DNA from: Strongylocentrotus purpuratus
Taxonomy: Eukaryota; Echinodermata; Echinoidea; Camarodonta; Strongylocentrotidae
Reading direction: 5' to 3'
DNA length: 64,000 nt
Assembly: GCF_000002235.5 (NCBI RefSeq)
Contig: NW_022145599.1
Span: forward strand, 2,121,177-2,185,176
A program made the position numbers and the translations under genes. Positions 12,701 to 20,761 of the stretch are shown piece after piece; within the stretch, counting starts at the first letter, position 1, and each line of letters begins with the position of its first letter. Below the pieces are notes generated by a model that was not told the origin of the DNA, made no database searches, and saw only the letters and a list, made by a program, of their open reading frames with translations.

Positions 12701-15700
12701 AATGCAAAAGGTGGTGAGAGATTTCAGCGATTTGTTGCCGGGGTAGACAAACCGCTTCAAGTTAAGATTCACGAGCTCGGAGGCTTTGATTTTGACGAGG
12801 CCTTGAAGATTGCACTTCGTGTAGAAAGAGCACAACAAGCACACGATTTTGGTATAGTAGCAGCTGTAGATGATCGGGTCCAGGACAAGACGCCTGCAGA
12901 ATCATCAGTCTTACGACTACTACTGCCAAGACTCAACGCGTTAGAAAAGAAGCTGGATAGGATGTCCTTAAAGTTAGAGACAGTTGAAAGGCCTAGCAGA
13001 TCTCAGCAACGCGGTGGCAGCCCATCAGGACGCTCCCATGAGGGAAGACACATGGAACGTCGTGGGTCTCCGTCACCAAGCCGTGACTACCGAAGACACA
13101 GGTCGCCAGAATATGCAAGACAGAGATCTCCTGAATATGCAAGACACCGATCTCCAGAATATTCAAGACACAGATCTCCGGAATATGCAAGACGGATATC
13201 TCCAGAATATGCAGGACGCAGATCTCCTGAATATGCAAGACGCATATTTCCAAGCCCTAATCGGAGCTACGCATATCAATCTAGGACTTCACCCTCTAGA
13301 CGGCCCTATGAATCGTCTAGCAGCCGAAATCAGCAACATCCTTCCACTGCAGGTTATCAAGTTGACTCCCATAGACAGGCTCCCTATCGTCAAGTTCGTT
13401 TTGAAGACCAGCAGCAGGGAAACTTCTGGTAGTTGAGGAAGAGGGCCATTCATCAACTACACAAACCAAGGTCCCAATTCGAATAGCACCTATTTCCCCA
13501 AAGAAATCGCCCTACATCCCGATCGTTATCGACAATGTCTATGTATTGGCACTTGTAGATAGTGGATCATTCATCTCTCTGTTGAGTGCCAAGTTTTTGT
13601 CATCCATTCCAGCATCGCAAAGGAGCCCGTTGGAAAAGTTGACATCCATGGCATCTACTATCACAGGTGGGCTGGTAGACAACATTGGAACAATCGTACC
13701 ATCTCTGCACTTAGGGAACAAGGCTACACAACACAAGTTCGTTGTTGCACGCAACATCACTCATTCAGTTGTCCTTGGATGGGACTTTATTGACAGCCAG
13801 AATGCCTGCATATCGCCAACATCGTTCAACATGCCTGGAAATGTTATTCCCTTCATCGATCGTCAGCAATACCAAGCCCCGCTGAAATGTAAAGTTTCTC
13901 TTGTTGGACAAGCTCGGATTCCCCCAAGCTGCGAAACTCATGTCCAGGGAAGATTGTCGTCACCACAGTTTGACATCACACCAAGAGACTACGATGGCTA
14001 CTTTGAACCAACATTGCAAGATCACATTCCTGTTATCGGTGCCAGATCTCTGTTCAAGCCTCAAGATGGTCTTATTCTGGTACGCCTCATTAATCCCTCT
14101 GACGAAGCAGTTGATTTACCTGCAGACACCTGCCTTGGTCAATTCTTCTCCATTACTGGGGATACCGAAGAGGAATACAAGATCATGAGCGTAACTACTG
14201 ACACTGATCCACAAGTGACAGACAAGTCACCAGTTGCTGGTGTTCTCCCTTCTTCAGAACTCACGAGGACAGAGTACGAGAAAGCTGAACATCTTCTTCA
14301 GACATACAGTGATATTTTCAGCACGACGTCTCAGGATATTGGTCAGACTGACATTATTCATCACCACATTGACACCACCACAGCTACTCCAATACGACAG
14401 AGGGCGTATCGAACTTCACCAGCAATGAGAGTGGAAATTCAGGAGCAAGTGGACGAACTTCTGCAAAGAGGCATCATTGAAGAGAGCTTCAGCCCATGGG
14501 CGAGCCCAATCGTCATGGTGAAGAAGAAGGACAACACATACAGATTTTGCGTGGATTACAGAAAACTCAATGCAGTAACTGTTCGAGATTCTCACCCTAT
14601 TCCACGCCAAGATGATTCAATTGACTCCCTTTCTTCATCAGCATATTTCAGTGTGATGGACTTATCAAGTGGATATTGGCAGGTCAAGCTCGATCCCCAA
14701 GATACAGAGAAGACTGCTTTTACCACAGGCACAGGGCTTTACCAGTTCACTGTCATGCCATTCGGACTGGTCAACGCTCCCATGACATTTCAGCGTCTCA
14801 TGGAAGCCGTTCTACATGGCCTCCACTGGTCTACATGCCTTGTATACCTTGATGACTGCATAGTCATGGGCAAAGACTTCGATGATCATTGCAAGAACCT
14901 CCAAGAAGTATTGCAACGATTGAGAGACGCTGGACTCAAACTCAAACCCTCAAAGTGTGGCTTTTTCAAGAAAGAAGTTACGTATCTTGGCCACATAATC
15001 AACACCGAAGGAGTGAAACCTGACCCAAACAACGTTGAGAAAGTCAAGTCCTGGCCTCAGCCGAGGACACCGACTGATGTCCGATCCTTCCTTGGCCTGG
15101 CATCTTTCTACCGACGTTTTGTGCCAAGTTTCTCTAAGATTGCAACTCCCTTGTCGACCCTTACACAAAAAGGTCAACAGTTTGTATGGACAGCAGAGTG
15201 TGAAAAGGCTTTTCAACATCTGAAAGAAGCTCTAACCAATCCACCTCTCCTCGCCTATCCAGACTTTGAAAAGGAGTTCATCCTATCTTCGGATGCATCC
15301 CTTCATGCAGTTGGTGCTGTCCTCTCACAGACTCAAGATGGTAGAGAACGTGTAATCTCCTACTTCAGCCAAACTCTCAGCACTACGCAGAAGAAATGGT
15401 CTACTTATGATCGAGAGCTCTGGGCAATTGTTACAGCTGTTCGCCATTTTCGTCATTATCTGAGACACCAACACTTCACTATCCTGACAGACCACAAACC
15501 TCTTTTGGCTCTCAGGAAGTTCCCAATTCAAGACGATGCAACTGGGAAGAGAACACGATGGATATTGGAACTCAATTCCTACACGTTCAGCCTTATTCAC
15601 AAGAAAGGACAATCACACAGAAATGCAGATGCATTATCTAGACGCCCGAGTCAAGAGAGCCAAGTCACTCCAAGATTGACGGATCAGCTACTCAAGCACA

Positions 15701-17893
15701 TGGTGACCAATCCACTGTGTAATGCAGTCGAGACTCGTTCATCAAGATCACGACTATCAACAGACGCATCTACTCCCAATGATTCAACGAGGCAGTCTGC
15801 ACCAAACGTCCTTCATCCTTATCGTGGTGTAATCCTGGACAGTGATGTAGATGTTCAACATGAACAGCAACTAGATCAAGACATCAGTACAGTCATCGAA
15901 TGCGTCAACAATGGTGAGCGGCCAACCATTCGACAGATCCGTAGACACAACCCCCGAGTTAGACGTCTCTTGTGGCAGTATCCCAAATTCATCCTGCAAG
16001 ACGGTATACTCTACAGCATCCAGTGTTTAGATCAAGAGACGCACCAAGATGATAACAACAATTCATCTTTGTGAATGGGGTATACTTATACATGTACTAT
16101 CATAAATGCACTATTAAATATTTTGTCTTTTTTCCTTTCAAACGCCCAAACCTATTTCGGACTAATTCAATGCTGCACTAGTATGAATATAACATAAACA
16201 TTAATATAAGGAGAGTAAATTTATTCCAATTTACTAAGGGAAGTGATTCGGGAAGTTTTCAAAGATTACACGTACAGATTTTGGGATTTTCAATAAGGAA
16301 AAATAAAAAAATAAATAAAGGGATTTAAATATTTATTTTCCTCCTCGTCTTGCAAGATGTACACCCTAAACCAATCCCCTTTATGAACACAGACACGGGT
16401 ACGTACAGCTATGAAGGGTTCAGACAAGGTTACTGCAAATAACATTGTGCACATAAAAGTACAAGTGGTCTGTTCCACTAAGTCAGATTCCTTGCATATT
16501 TCTCACTGGTCCATAGACGTTCTGATACGTTGTCTATTTGAAACTGATCAATAATGGCTCAAACATAAAGGATAAATCACCTCTATACAAGGAAATGATT
16601 TAAAAACTCATTCTTCCATGTCACTTGACTCAGGGTAATGACAAAGGCCGTATCATAGAATGATCCTACCGTGCAGGATATATCTCTTATGGCAGAGCAG
16701 GGACTTGTTAGTTGACAAGTCCCTGGGCAGAGTATGATACTATCTTGTGTGTATATCGTCAAATTATGGTAGCAAGTAATATCTAACATGTTTTTTTTTG
16801 CATGTCATTCTTCATGATGACGGCTCGAAAGGTTTCAGATACATTTTGAACGCTACATATATTTTTCTGATGGACGCAATATGGTATGCTTATATAACCT
16901 TATCTTCGTGAGATGAAGAGCGACCAAGGAAATCAAATAAAATATGATACAACGAAGTCATGTTGATTACGTTTCACATATTACTTGCTTGACATTTGGG
17001 ACAAATAATATATATATATATTTAAATATTATTTTGTTTTCTAAATAGCCTTTAAAAACAGTCTGCCAATTTATTGGTAATGGGAAATACATGTCTCTTT
17101 AGAACTAATCAACGATTCCGACCCGTATATCATTCCAATTAACCATTATTTCATACCATTACTATTTTCCCCATTTGCCTGAATTTCAAAGGAATATACC
17201 TCAAAATAGAGCAGCCCCTCCCTCAAATCATCCGATCGATTCTGAAAACGATTTGTCAAGAATGGCTCTCTTTACTTCATCAGAAACGATAGATGTTCAT
17301 TTTAGACCTCAGATTGTCGTATCTGAGAATGTGGATTCTATTCTTTGATCAGATTTAATATCACGATTGTCTGCAAATTGTATATCAGGATAGATGTTTT
17401 ACACTATATAATGTAACTGAATCATGTCATAAGATGATGATGATGTTATAAACATAAATAGGAGCAAATTTAGAATACCCCACCACAAAAATTGACCAAA
17501 AGTTCGTAGGGTACCCAACTTCTTCTTAGTTGATCCCTCCACTATTTTGGAGATTCCTGGAGTCCAAATAAAGTAAATGTTTTAAAATCCGACCGGTTAG
17601 GAGCTTTGGAGAGTATTAGAACGAGAAGCATCAATTTTGTGTAGGAAAAAGAGCTTCACCAATAAAGATAAATCTAATCATCATCATCATCATCAAGAAA
17701 TAATTGACTCGAACTCAATCGATATCTTCAAAATGAGACTGGATAAGCACTTGTGGTCTGAGCGATTCGATTTAAGTTAATTTGATATGATCAAAACCGT
17801 CCCAAATCTGCGCATGTGAAATAAGTTAACTCAAGAACATAACCAACCCTGAAGAAGTGACCGAGGATTACAGGATCTACCTCTCCTCGTATC

Positions 17894-17930
<37 letters not shown>

Positions 17931-17950
17931 GGATGATGATGATGAGGATG

Positions 17951-17982
<32 letters not shown>

Positions 17983-18182
17983 GATGATGAGGATGATGAT
18001 GATGATAATGAGAATTATTATTATTAAAGAGTATGAGTGCAAGAAGATAGACCAAGAAGATAGACCTGGAAGCTCGACTGCTGTCTCAGCATTCTTCCAG
18101 TATTTGCGGTAAAGGTAAAGGTAAAGGTATGATGATGATGATGATGAGGAGGAGGAGGATGATGATGATGATGATGGTGTTG

Positions 18183-18214
<32 letters not shown>

Positions 18215-18844
18215 GATGATCAAAATATTGCTTTAATCAGTAGTGAATAAAAAGTTCTTAGCAATTGGTTTTCATCTCCTTGTGAAACTGTCTCAACCTA
18301 TCACTAGCAACAGTACCTAACTTGACATTAAAAGTAAAAGGTCGATGATGTCAATGTATATTGCCATCTTACAGCAGTAGTAATAATGTATTCTTGCGAA
18401 ACCAATTCAAATGTTAATTTTGATCATACATTCATTAATCATATAATAATACATTCGTTAAGATACCATAATTTGCTATGACACGCATACATATGTGAGT
18501 GCTTGACTCCGACTGATCAAACGTATATTCTAAAGTAAAGTAAAGTAATGGTTTATAATGACATCAAGATTACTTGCACTTTGATATAAAACAAATGTTG
18601 ATGTTTTGTATTCACCTGTTACAATTCCGCCTGGTGAATACGATGCCATATCCACCGAGATCGAATACGGACTCGTTGTCGTCTGTCCGTCGACTCCATG
18701 TCCTACAGGTATCATATCAAGGCAAGCTGAGGGTGGGGCACCTGTTGGGTAGGCCTCTGTGCCCCACCCCGAGAGCGAGACACCACATAACGACGTTAAT
18801 AATAATAATAATAATTTATCTCTGATATTTGTTCTTATTTCCAT
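599..18844 (-). CDS. Gene A: secreted Reeler + EGF-like protein (5' four exons; 3' end off window)
   Basis: Four minus-strand exons join in phase: 18616-18844, 4715-4943, 4276-4343 and 599-751 (229, 229, 68 and 153 nt; introns of phase 1, 2 and 1, leaving in phase 1). They give 226 residues. Residues 1-26 form a signal peptide with a six-Leu core. About residues 34-165 are a Reeler domain, seen in the PPSACLDM start, the YSPGG turn, the TFMWQAP core, the GVGDIQFV strand and the final FVQ...FW strand. Residues 178-216 are an EGF-like domain with six Cys, followed by a Thr-rich start. Reeler domains occur in reelin, ferric-chelate-reductase-like and insect defence proteins. With EGF modules, the product is probably extracellular or a membrane ectodomain; its ligand is unknown. 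Start 18844 was chosen because the signal peptide follows directly; in-frame upstream Met codons exist. Further exons must lie left of base 1. Confidence 0.85.
822..1670 (+). repeat. 5' LTR of non-autonomous element
   Basis: This 849-bp LTR starts TGTAAC and ends GCTACA. An AATAAA poly(A) signal lies at 1343-1348. A near-palindrome of GGCCAGCC and GGCTGGCC occurs around 1203-1232. By eye it appears identical to 2417-3265. Confidence 0.87.
1691..2215 (+). repeat. GC-rich tandem units inside the non-autonomous LTR element
   Basis: Units of roughly 58-66 bp repeat around CGAGCTGACGGAGCT, GGGGACGACGGGCAGTA and GACGGCGTCACAGCTGG. The open frames on both strands here are by-products of the repeat and its GC content; no protein family is recognisable. 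Confidence 0.75.
2417..3265 (+). repeat. 3' LTR of non-autonomous element
   Basis: Same length and, as far as read, same sequence as 822-1670. AATAAA lies at 2938-2943. It is followed by ATAT, matching the bases before the 5' LTR. Confidence 0.87.
3435..4146. repeat. Segmental duplicate (right copy) interrupted by a TTAA MITE
   Basis: The outer parts (3435-3482 and 3992-4146) match 182-432, while 3487-3987 is an inserted element. The duplication predates the insertion. It lies in gene A intron 3 next to exon 3. Confidence 0.7.
3487..3987. mobile_element. TTAA-flanked MITE, family 1, copy 1
   Basis: The terminal inverted repeats AGGTAATACAAAGTTTTGG and CCAAAACTTTGTATTACCT are flanked by TTAA at 3483-3486 and 3988-3991. 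The 501-bp element has no coding capacity. TTAA duplication is the hallmark of piggyBac-type transposition. Confidence 0.85.
4276..4343 (-). CDS. Gene A exon 3: last Reeler strand (short exon)
   Basis: This 68-nt exon has acceptor CCAACACAG|T and donor AAAGAG|GTAAAT. It converts phase 2 to phase 1, exactly what is needed between exon 2 and the EGF exon. It encodes GTFVQERRIFWVQVKS, matching the closing FVQ...FW strand of Reeler domains (residues 153-175). Confidence 0.8.
4715..4943 (-). CDS. Gene A exon 2: central and C-terminal Reeler core
   Basis: The acceptor is TTATTACAG|TC and the donor TTTGT|GTAAGTAT. The exon starts in phase 1 and ends in phase 2 (residues 77-152). It encodes RITGDQTLRGLLMQA, DLTFMWQAPSAGVGD and IQFV, typical of the Reeler core. 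A 13.7-kb intron separates it from exon 1. Confidence 0.87.
5061..5514. mobile_element. TTAA-flanked MITE, family 1, copy 2
   Basis: Same termini and interior as 3487-3987, in the same orientation, shortened to 454 bp by internal deletions (for example the CGGTGCTCCCGG stretch). TTAA lies at 5057-5060 and 5515-5518. It sits in gene A intron 1. Confidence 0.83.
5519..7560. other. Gene A intron 1 segment, no feature recognised
   Basis: AT-rich sequence with homopolymer runs near 5677 (C) and 5902 (G). No exon with agreeing splice sites, no RNA gene and no structured repeat was recognised. Confidence 0.5.
7563..8184. mobile_element. Mariner/Tc1-type MITE with long TIRs, copy 1
   Basis: The ends CAGTGCGTCC and GGACGCACTG are flanked by TA (7561-7562 and 8185-8186). 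The terminal repeats run inward through GAAACCGAGAATTATTGATG and a matching ATCGATAATTCTCGGTTTCG. The 622-bp element has no transposase frame. Related pieces lie at 30635-31081 and 53555-53730. Confidence 0.83.
8187..9719. other. Gene A intron 1 segment, no feature recognised
   Basis: No exon, RNA gene or clear repeat boundary could be supported in this AT-rich stretch. Confidence 0.45.
9720..10046. mobile_element. Foldback element, family F, copy 1 (right arm interrupted)
   Basis: The left arm contains AATGTCCAAATGTCGAAAAC and TATTGGCTGAGATATGACC. The right arm carries their complements, but a TTCTTC-rich piece and TATATA-rich sequence (about 9908-10003) split it. Related copies lie at 21838-22205 and 46444-46640. 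Confidence 0.65.
10415..11142. repeat. 728-bp direct repeat, left copy (ends at the LTR insertion point)
   Basis: It matches 16016-16743 in length and, by eye, in sequence. It ends in ACTAT exactly where the gypsy 5' LTR begins. It contains a hairpin with arms GGGACTTG and CAAGTCCC near 11099-11123. Confidence 0.85.
11143..11578 (+). repeat. 5' LTR of gypsy-type element (436 bp)
   Basis: It begins TGTAAGG and ends CTTTACA, nearly complementary termini as expected for an LTR. ACTAT precedes it. The AATAAA poly(A) signal lies within GGAATAAAATC near 11508-11516. A PBS-like sequence follows after two bases. Confidence 0.8.
11581..11597 (+). promoter_or_regulatory. Primer binding site of gypsy-type element
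   Basis: TGGTGGCAGCAGTGG lies two bases after the LTR, the same spacing as in the other LTR element of this window. TGG is the complement of the CCA end of a tRNA. The tRNA species was not identified. Confidence 0.65.
11598..12331 (+). other. gypsy-type element leader (5' UTR)
   Basis: A non-coding 0.7-kb leader lies between PBS and gag, with repeated TTCACCCTCC and CTGCATCAGTAAGTGAG pieces and a C run at 12226-12238. Short frames here have no support. Confidence 0.6.
12332..13432 (+). CDS. gag: gag polyprotein of gypsy-type element
   Basis: The frame encodes 366 residues from ATG 12332; an in-frame Met at 12284 lies upstream. The first 180 residues resemble a retrotransposon gag/capsid domain, with WIRRFEVAAQAF near the start, then a LPARLAGSAFIVWESL helix and an FVAGVDKPLQVKI stretch. 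A coiled segment (LLPRLNALEKKLDRM) follows. The C-terminus is unusual: about six tandem copies of an RSPEYAR-like octapeptide in a basic, Ser/Arg-rich tail, and no CCHC zinc knuckle. The basic repeats may bind nucleic acid in its place; this is inferred. The stop TAG at 13430-13432 overlaps the open pol frame, which is -1 relative to gag. Confidence 0.9.
   Translation: MASYRMELPEVFTGENGKDFRQWIRRFEVAAQAFSDTSINLTTLLPARLAGSAFIVWESLSASDKKDFKKMKEKLSQVFGRTQFIDTFKSCITARTRQPGEPLEVFASAIASLVEEAFPSYDDNAKGGERFQRFVAGVDKPLQVKIHELGGFDFDEALKIALRVERAQQAHDFGIVAAVDDRVQDKTPAESSVLRLLLPRLNALEKKLDRMSLKLETVERPSRSQQRGGSPSGRSHEGRHMERRGSPSPSRDYRRHRSPEYARQRSPEYARHRSPEYSRHRSPEYARRISPEYAGRRSPEYARRIFPSPNRSYAYQSRTSPSRRPYESSSSRNQQHPSTAGYQVDSHRQAPYRQVRFEDQQQGNFW
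13095..13248 (+). repeat. 24-bp tandem repeat coding RSPEYAR units in gag
   Basis: About six in-frame 24-bp units read RSPEYA with R, Q, H or I changes. They also keep alternative frames open, giving overlapping spurious frames on both strands. Confidence 0.85.
13417..13474 (+). promoter_or_regulatory. Candidate -1 ribosomal frameshift signal between gag and pol
   Basis: GGGAAAC (13417-13423) sits in the gag frame as G GGA AAC, the XXXYYYZ slippery pattern, seven bases before the gag stop. After five spacer bases, GTAGTTGA (13429-13436) pairs perfectly with TCAACTAC (13453-13460). Loop bases GGGCC (13443-13447) can pair with GGTCC (13470-13474), giving an H-type pseudoknot. Slipping by -1 enters the open pol frame directly. 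Confidence 0.7.
13420..16074 (+). CDS. pol: pol polyprotein of gypsy-type element (protease, RT, RNase H; integrase missing)
   Basis: The frame is open upstream through the gag end, so expression probably uses -1 frameshifting rather than its own start. Domains in order are: protease with active-site DSG (LALVDSGS, near 13558); reverse transcriptase with FCVDYRKLN, VMDLSSGYWQV, FTVMPFGLVNAP and catalytic YLDD (near 14845); the connection YLGHII and FLGLASFYRRF; RNase H with D in LSSDAS, E in DRELWAI and D in LTDHKPL; and the tether NADALSRR. It ends shortly after FILQDGILY, where the integrase zinc-binding region would begin. The last residues after 16016 are read from the duplicated 728-bp block. 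The YLDD form and domain order place it in Ty3/gypsy (Metaviridae-like). Confidence 0.9.
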   Translation, partial: KLLVVEEEGHSSTTQTKVPIRIAPISPKKSPYIPIVIDNVYVLALVDSGSFISLLSAKFLSSIPASQRSPLEKLTSMASTITGGLVDNIGTIVPSLHLGNKATQHKFVVARNITHSVVLGWDFIDSQNACISPTSFNMPGNVIPFIDRQQYQAPLKCKVSLVGQARIPPSCETHVQGRLSSPQFDITPRDYDGYFEPTLQDHIPVIGARSLFKPQDGLILVRLINPSDEAVDLPADTCLGQFFSITGDTEEEYKIMSVTTDTDPQVTDKSPVAGVLPSSELTRTEYEKAEHLLQTYSDIFSTTSQDIGQTDIIHHHIDTTTATPIRQRAYRTSPAMRVEIQEQVDELLQRGIIEESFSPWASPIVMVKKKDNTYRFCVDYRKLNAVTVRDSHPIPRQDDSIDSLSSSAYFSVMDLSSGYWQVKLDPQDTEKTAFTTGTGLYQFTVMPFGLVNAPMTFQRLMEAVLHGLHWSTCLVYLDDCIVMGKDFDDHCKNLQEVLQRLRDAGLKLKPSKCGFFKKEVTYLGHIINTEGVKPDPNNVEKVKSWPQPRTPTDVRSFLGLASFYRRFVPSFSKIATPLSTLTQKGQQFVWTAECEKAFQHLKEALTNPPLLAYPDFEKEFILSSDASLHAVGAVLSQTQDGRERVISYFSQTLSTTQKKWSTYDRELWAIVTAVRHFRHYLRHQHFTILTDHKPLLALRKFPIQDDATGKRTRWILELNSYTFSLIHKKGQSHRNADALSRRPSQESQVTPRLTDQLLKHMVTNPLCNAVETRSSRSRLSTDASTPNDSTRQSAPNVLHPYRGVILDSDVDVQHEQQLDQDISTVIECVNNGERPTIRQIRRHNPRVRRLLWQYPKFILQDGILYSIQCLDQETHQDDNNNSSL
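16016..16743. repeat. 728-bp direct repeat, right copy (uninterrupted flank)
   Basis: Copy of 10415-11142, here fused to the broken pol on its left and continuing past ACTAT into CTTGTGTG with no LTR. It looks like the unoccupied version of the insertion site. Confidence 0.85.
16744..17640. other. Gene A intron 1 segment, no feature recognised
   Basis: AT-rich, with a short (TA)n near 17009-17020. No coding or structured element is supported. Confidence 0.45.
17690..17781 (+). pseudogene. 3' end of a non-LTR retrotransposon (LINE) reverse-transcriptase frame
   Basis: An open stretch ending in TAA at 17778-17780 reads NSIDIFKMRLDKHLWSERFDL. The F-K-x-R-L-D-K-x-W pattern is typical of LINE ORF2 C-termini. 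It is 5'-truncated and followed by simple repeats. Confidence 0.55.
17894..18222 (+). repeat. (GAT)n microsatellites
   Basis: Two GAT/GAG triplet tracts (17894-18013 and 18129-18220) lie about 0.4 kb from gene A exon 1. They create Met-, His- or Ile-rich spurious frames. Confidence 0.9.
18616..18844 (-). CDS. Gene A exon 1: signal peptide and N-terminal Reeler half
   Basis: The ATG is at 18844-18842. The donor reads AACAG|GTGAATA, ending at 18616 in phase 1. The exon encodes residues 1-76: a short charged n-region, Leu6, the LCGVSLSG cleavage region and the Reeler start GAPPSACLDMIPVG. The Leu run is written by six TTA codons (18797-18814). Confidence 0.82.
18797..18814 (-). repeat. (TTA)6 triplet repeat inside the gene A signal peptide
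   Basis: Six consecutive TTA codons write the Leu6 hydrophobic core. Unit changes would lengthen or shorten the signal peptide in frame. Confidence 0.85.
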
Positions 18845-20038
18845 GATTGCTTTTCGTCCTCCACCTGTCGTGCCAAAAGGGGCACACATTAAGTTCCCCT
18901 CTTCCAATAGATATATCCTTGTAGATGAAGTTGATGCTATAATATCACACTTGATGATGCTAGTATTGTCTCGAAGAGCATGACTTACGCCATGGGCAGG
19001 ACTCCTTCTTAAAATTGGTCCGGGTTCAGGCTGTCTTTACGTCACACCGACCACCAAATGATGCTTGGTCCCACGCGTAAACTTTCTTTGCAGATTTATA
19101 TATTCCTTTCCAATGTGATGAATTCTACAGAAGATCTCAAATACTACATGAAATGTATCCTTAGATGTTATATTACTTTAAACCGGAAAGATCAAGCCAT
19201 TTTTAGCAGGGCTCTTACGACACTTGGAAAATATAGCTCCGTTACGTACCAACCACTAGACACGTAACTCTCTCATAACACCGGGGGCTTAGCTTTCAAA
19301 TCTTGGCTATTCAGTGAAAGCGAAGAAACAGCATCCGTATTTCCTTGCACGGGTTTCATTGAGAGGAATCTTTTATTATGCAGATAGCCTGAGTAAGCCA
19401 CACAATAACCGTCTTGGGCGTGGAGTTTGATCTGGACAAAAGGGAGATTCTCTTCGTTATTAAGTTGATGCACCGGAGCGTCAAGCATTGAAAACGATCG
19501 GAATGTAAACCAACCAACCATCAAATAAGTCAGTTGGACAACTCTCCTTGAAGTGCTATTCACTTTCTCCCCTGATTTCTATCAAATGGGTAGCATTCCT
19601 TATTCATGACAAATCGTTGACGTATTTTTATAGTTCATTAATAACATTAATAAAAAGTAACGTTTGAGAATGGGTAATGGAGGTTTAAAAAATATAACAT
19701 CGTATCGAATGTACCCTGATCAGGGCTCTATTTGCTTCTCCAAGTTTAGGATGTCACTTAAATCAATACTTCTTATTGTGCAAATAGCATTCCAAAGCAC
19801 CCGGTTTTAATGGAATGGCACCGATGGTGATCGCTATTTAATGTTGACCGCATTCCAAAGAATCAATTAAATCGATTATCAATTGTCGGAATCTGGTTAG
19901 TTTTACATGAGCTTGTACAGACAATTAGAGAACATGTTCTTTGATTTTGATTTTCTTTTTTAAGCACAAGGCAGTCTCCTCACTACACTACATGTTGTGA
20001 CATCTTTGATTCAAGTTTCTTTTTGCCACGCCCATCTC
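18845..20038. other. Intergenic, upstream of gene A
   Basis: This should hold the gene A promoter. A possible upstream donor (GGC|GTAAGT, minus strand near 18985) and acceptor (GCACGACAG|GTGG, near 18870) would allow a 5' UTR intron. No TATA box could be assigned. Confidence 0.3.
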
Positions 20039-20044
20039 TCCCCC

Positions 20045-20083
<39 letters not shown>

Positions 20084-20116
20084 CCCCCTCTCTCTCTCTC
20101 TCTCTCTCTCATCCTC

Positions 20117-20147
<31 letters not shown>

Positions 20148-20202
20148 TCCCCTCTCTCTCTCTCTCTCGCCCTCCCCCTCTCTCTCTCTCTCTCACCCTC
20201 CC

Positions 20203-20243
<41 letters not shown>

Positions 20244-20279
20244 TCCCCTCTCTCTCCCCCCTCTCTCTCTCTCTCCCCT

Positions 20280-20326
<47 letters not shown>

Positions 20327-20327
20327 A
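20039..20327 (+). repeat. (CT)n polypyrimidine tract
   Basis: About 290 bases are almost pure C/T, mainly CT dinucleotides with CCCTCC interruptions. All frames across it are repeat artefacts. Confidence 0.95.
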
Positions 20328-20480
20328 TCCCCTTTCTCTTTATCATCCCATGTCCTGATCCGAGGAAGAGGACCTTATTTTCCTGCAGTATTCTTAGTAG
20401 CTGTGATTTTCTATTGTTATCCATTTTTTAGCTCATACCTGGTATTAAGTCTTCTTTAGATAAGTCTGTAAGACGTCTTA

Positions 20481-20761
20481 AGCAGGGCTCCCACTTAGCC
20501 GAGCTTGAGCCTCGAGTTGTGGCAAGCTGGCGCGATCTTATAGCAAGCTGTTTTATCATTACAAATATTTCTTGATATCAAGAAAAAAAAATTACCTTGT
20601 AAAGCAATGGTAATTCTTGTTATCAAGCATTGAATTCGTGAAATCAAGAATTCGATTTCGTGATATCAAGAAATATGTTTTAATGATAAAACTGCTTGCC
20701 ATAAGATCGCGCTAGCTCGGCACAACTCGTGGCTTCAACTCGGCTAAGTGGGAGCCCTGCT
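20481..20761. mobile_element. MITE with TIR AGCAGGGCTCCCACTTAG
   Basis: The 281-bp element has inverted ends AGCAGGGCTCCCACTTAGCC and GGCTAAGTGGGAGCCCTGCT. A second pair (GATCTTATAGCAAG and complement, TTTCTTGATATCAAG and complement) lies inside. TTA on both sides may be the target duplication. Confidence 0.78.

Larger units (their letters stand above)
11143..16015 (+). mobile_element. Ty3/gypsy-type LTR retrotransposon, 3'-truncated
   Basis: The 5' LTR, PBS, gag and most of pol are present in order. Protease, reverse transcriptase and RNase H are intact open frames, but the integrase and the 3' LTR are absent. After 16015 the sequence switches to a copy of the element's own 5' flank. The element cannot complete its cycle as it stands. 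It lies in gene A intron 1, antisense to that gene. Confidence 0.88.

Noticed and set aside
17791..18112. Ile-, His- and Met-rich frames
   Set aside because: They are GAT/ATC triplet microsatellites.
19997..20431. Leu/Ser-rich and Arg/Glu-rich frames
   Set aside because: They are the (CT)n tract read on both strands.
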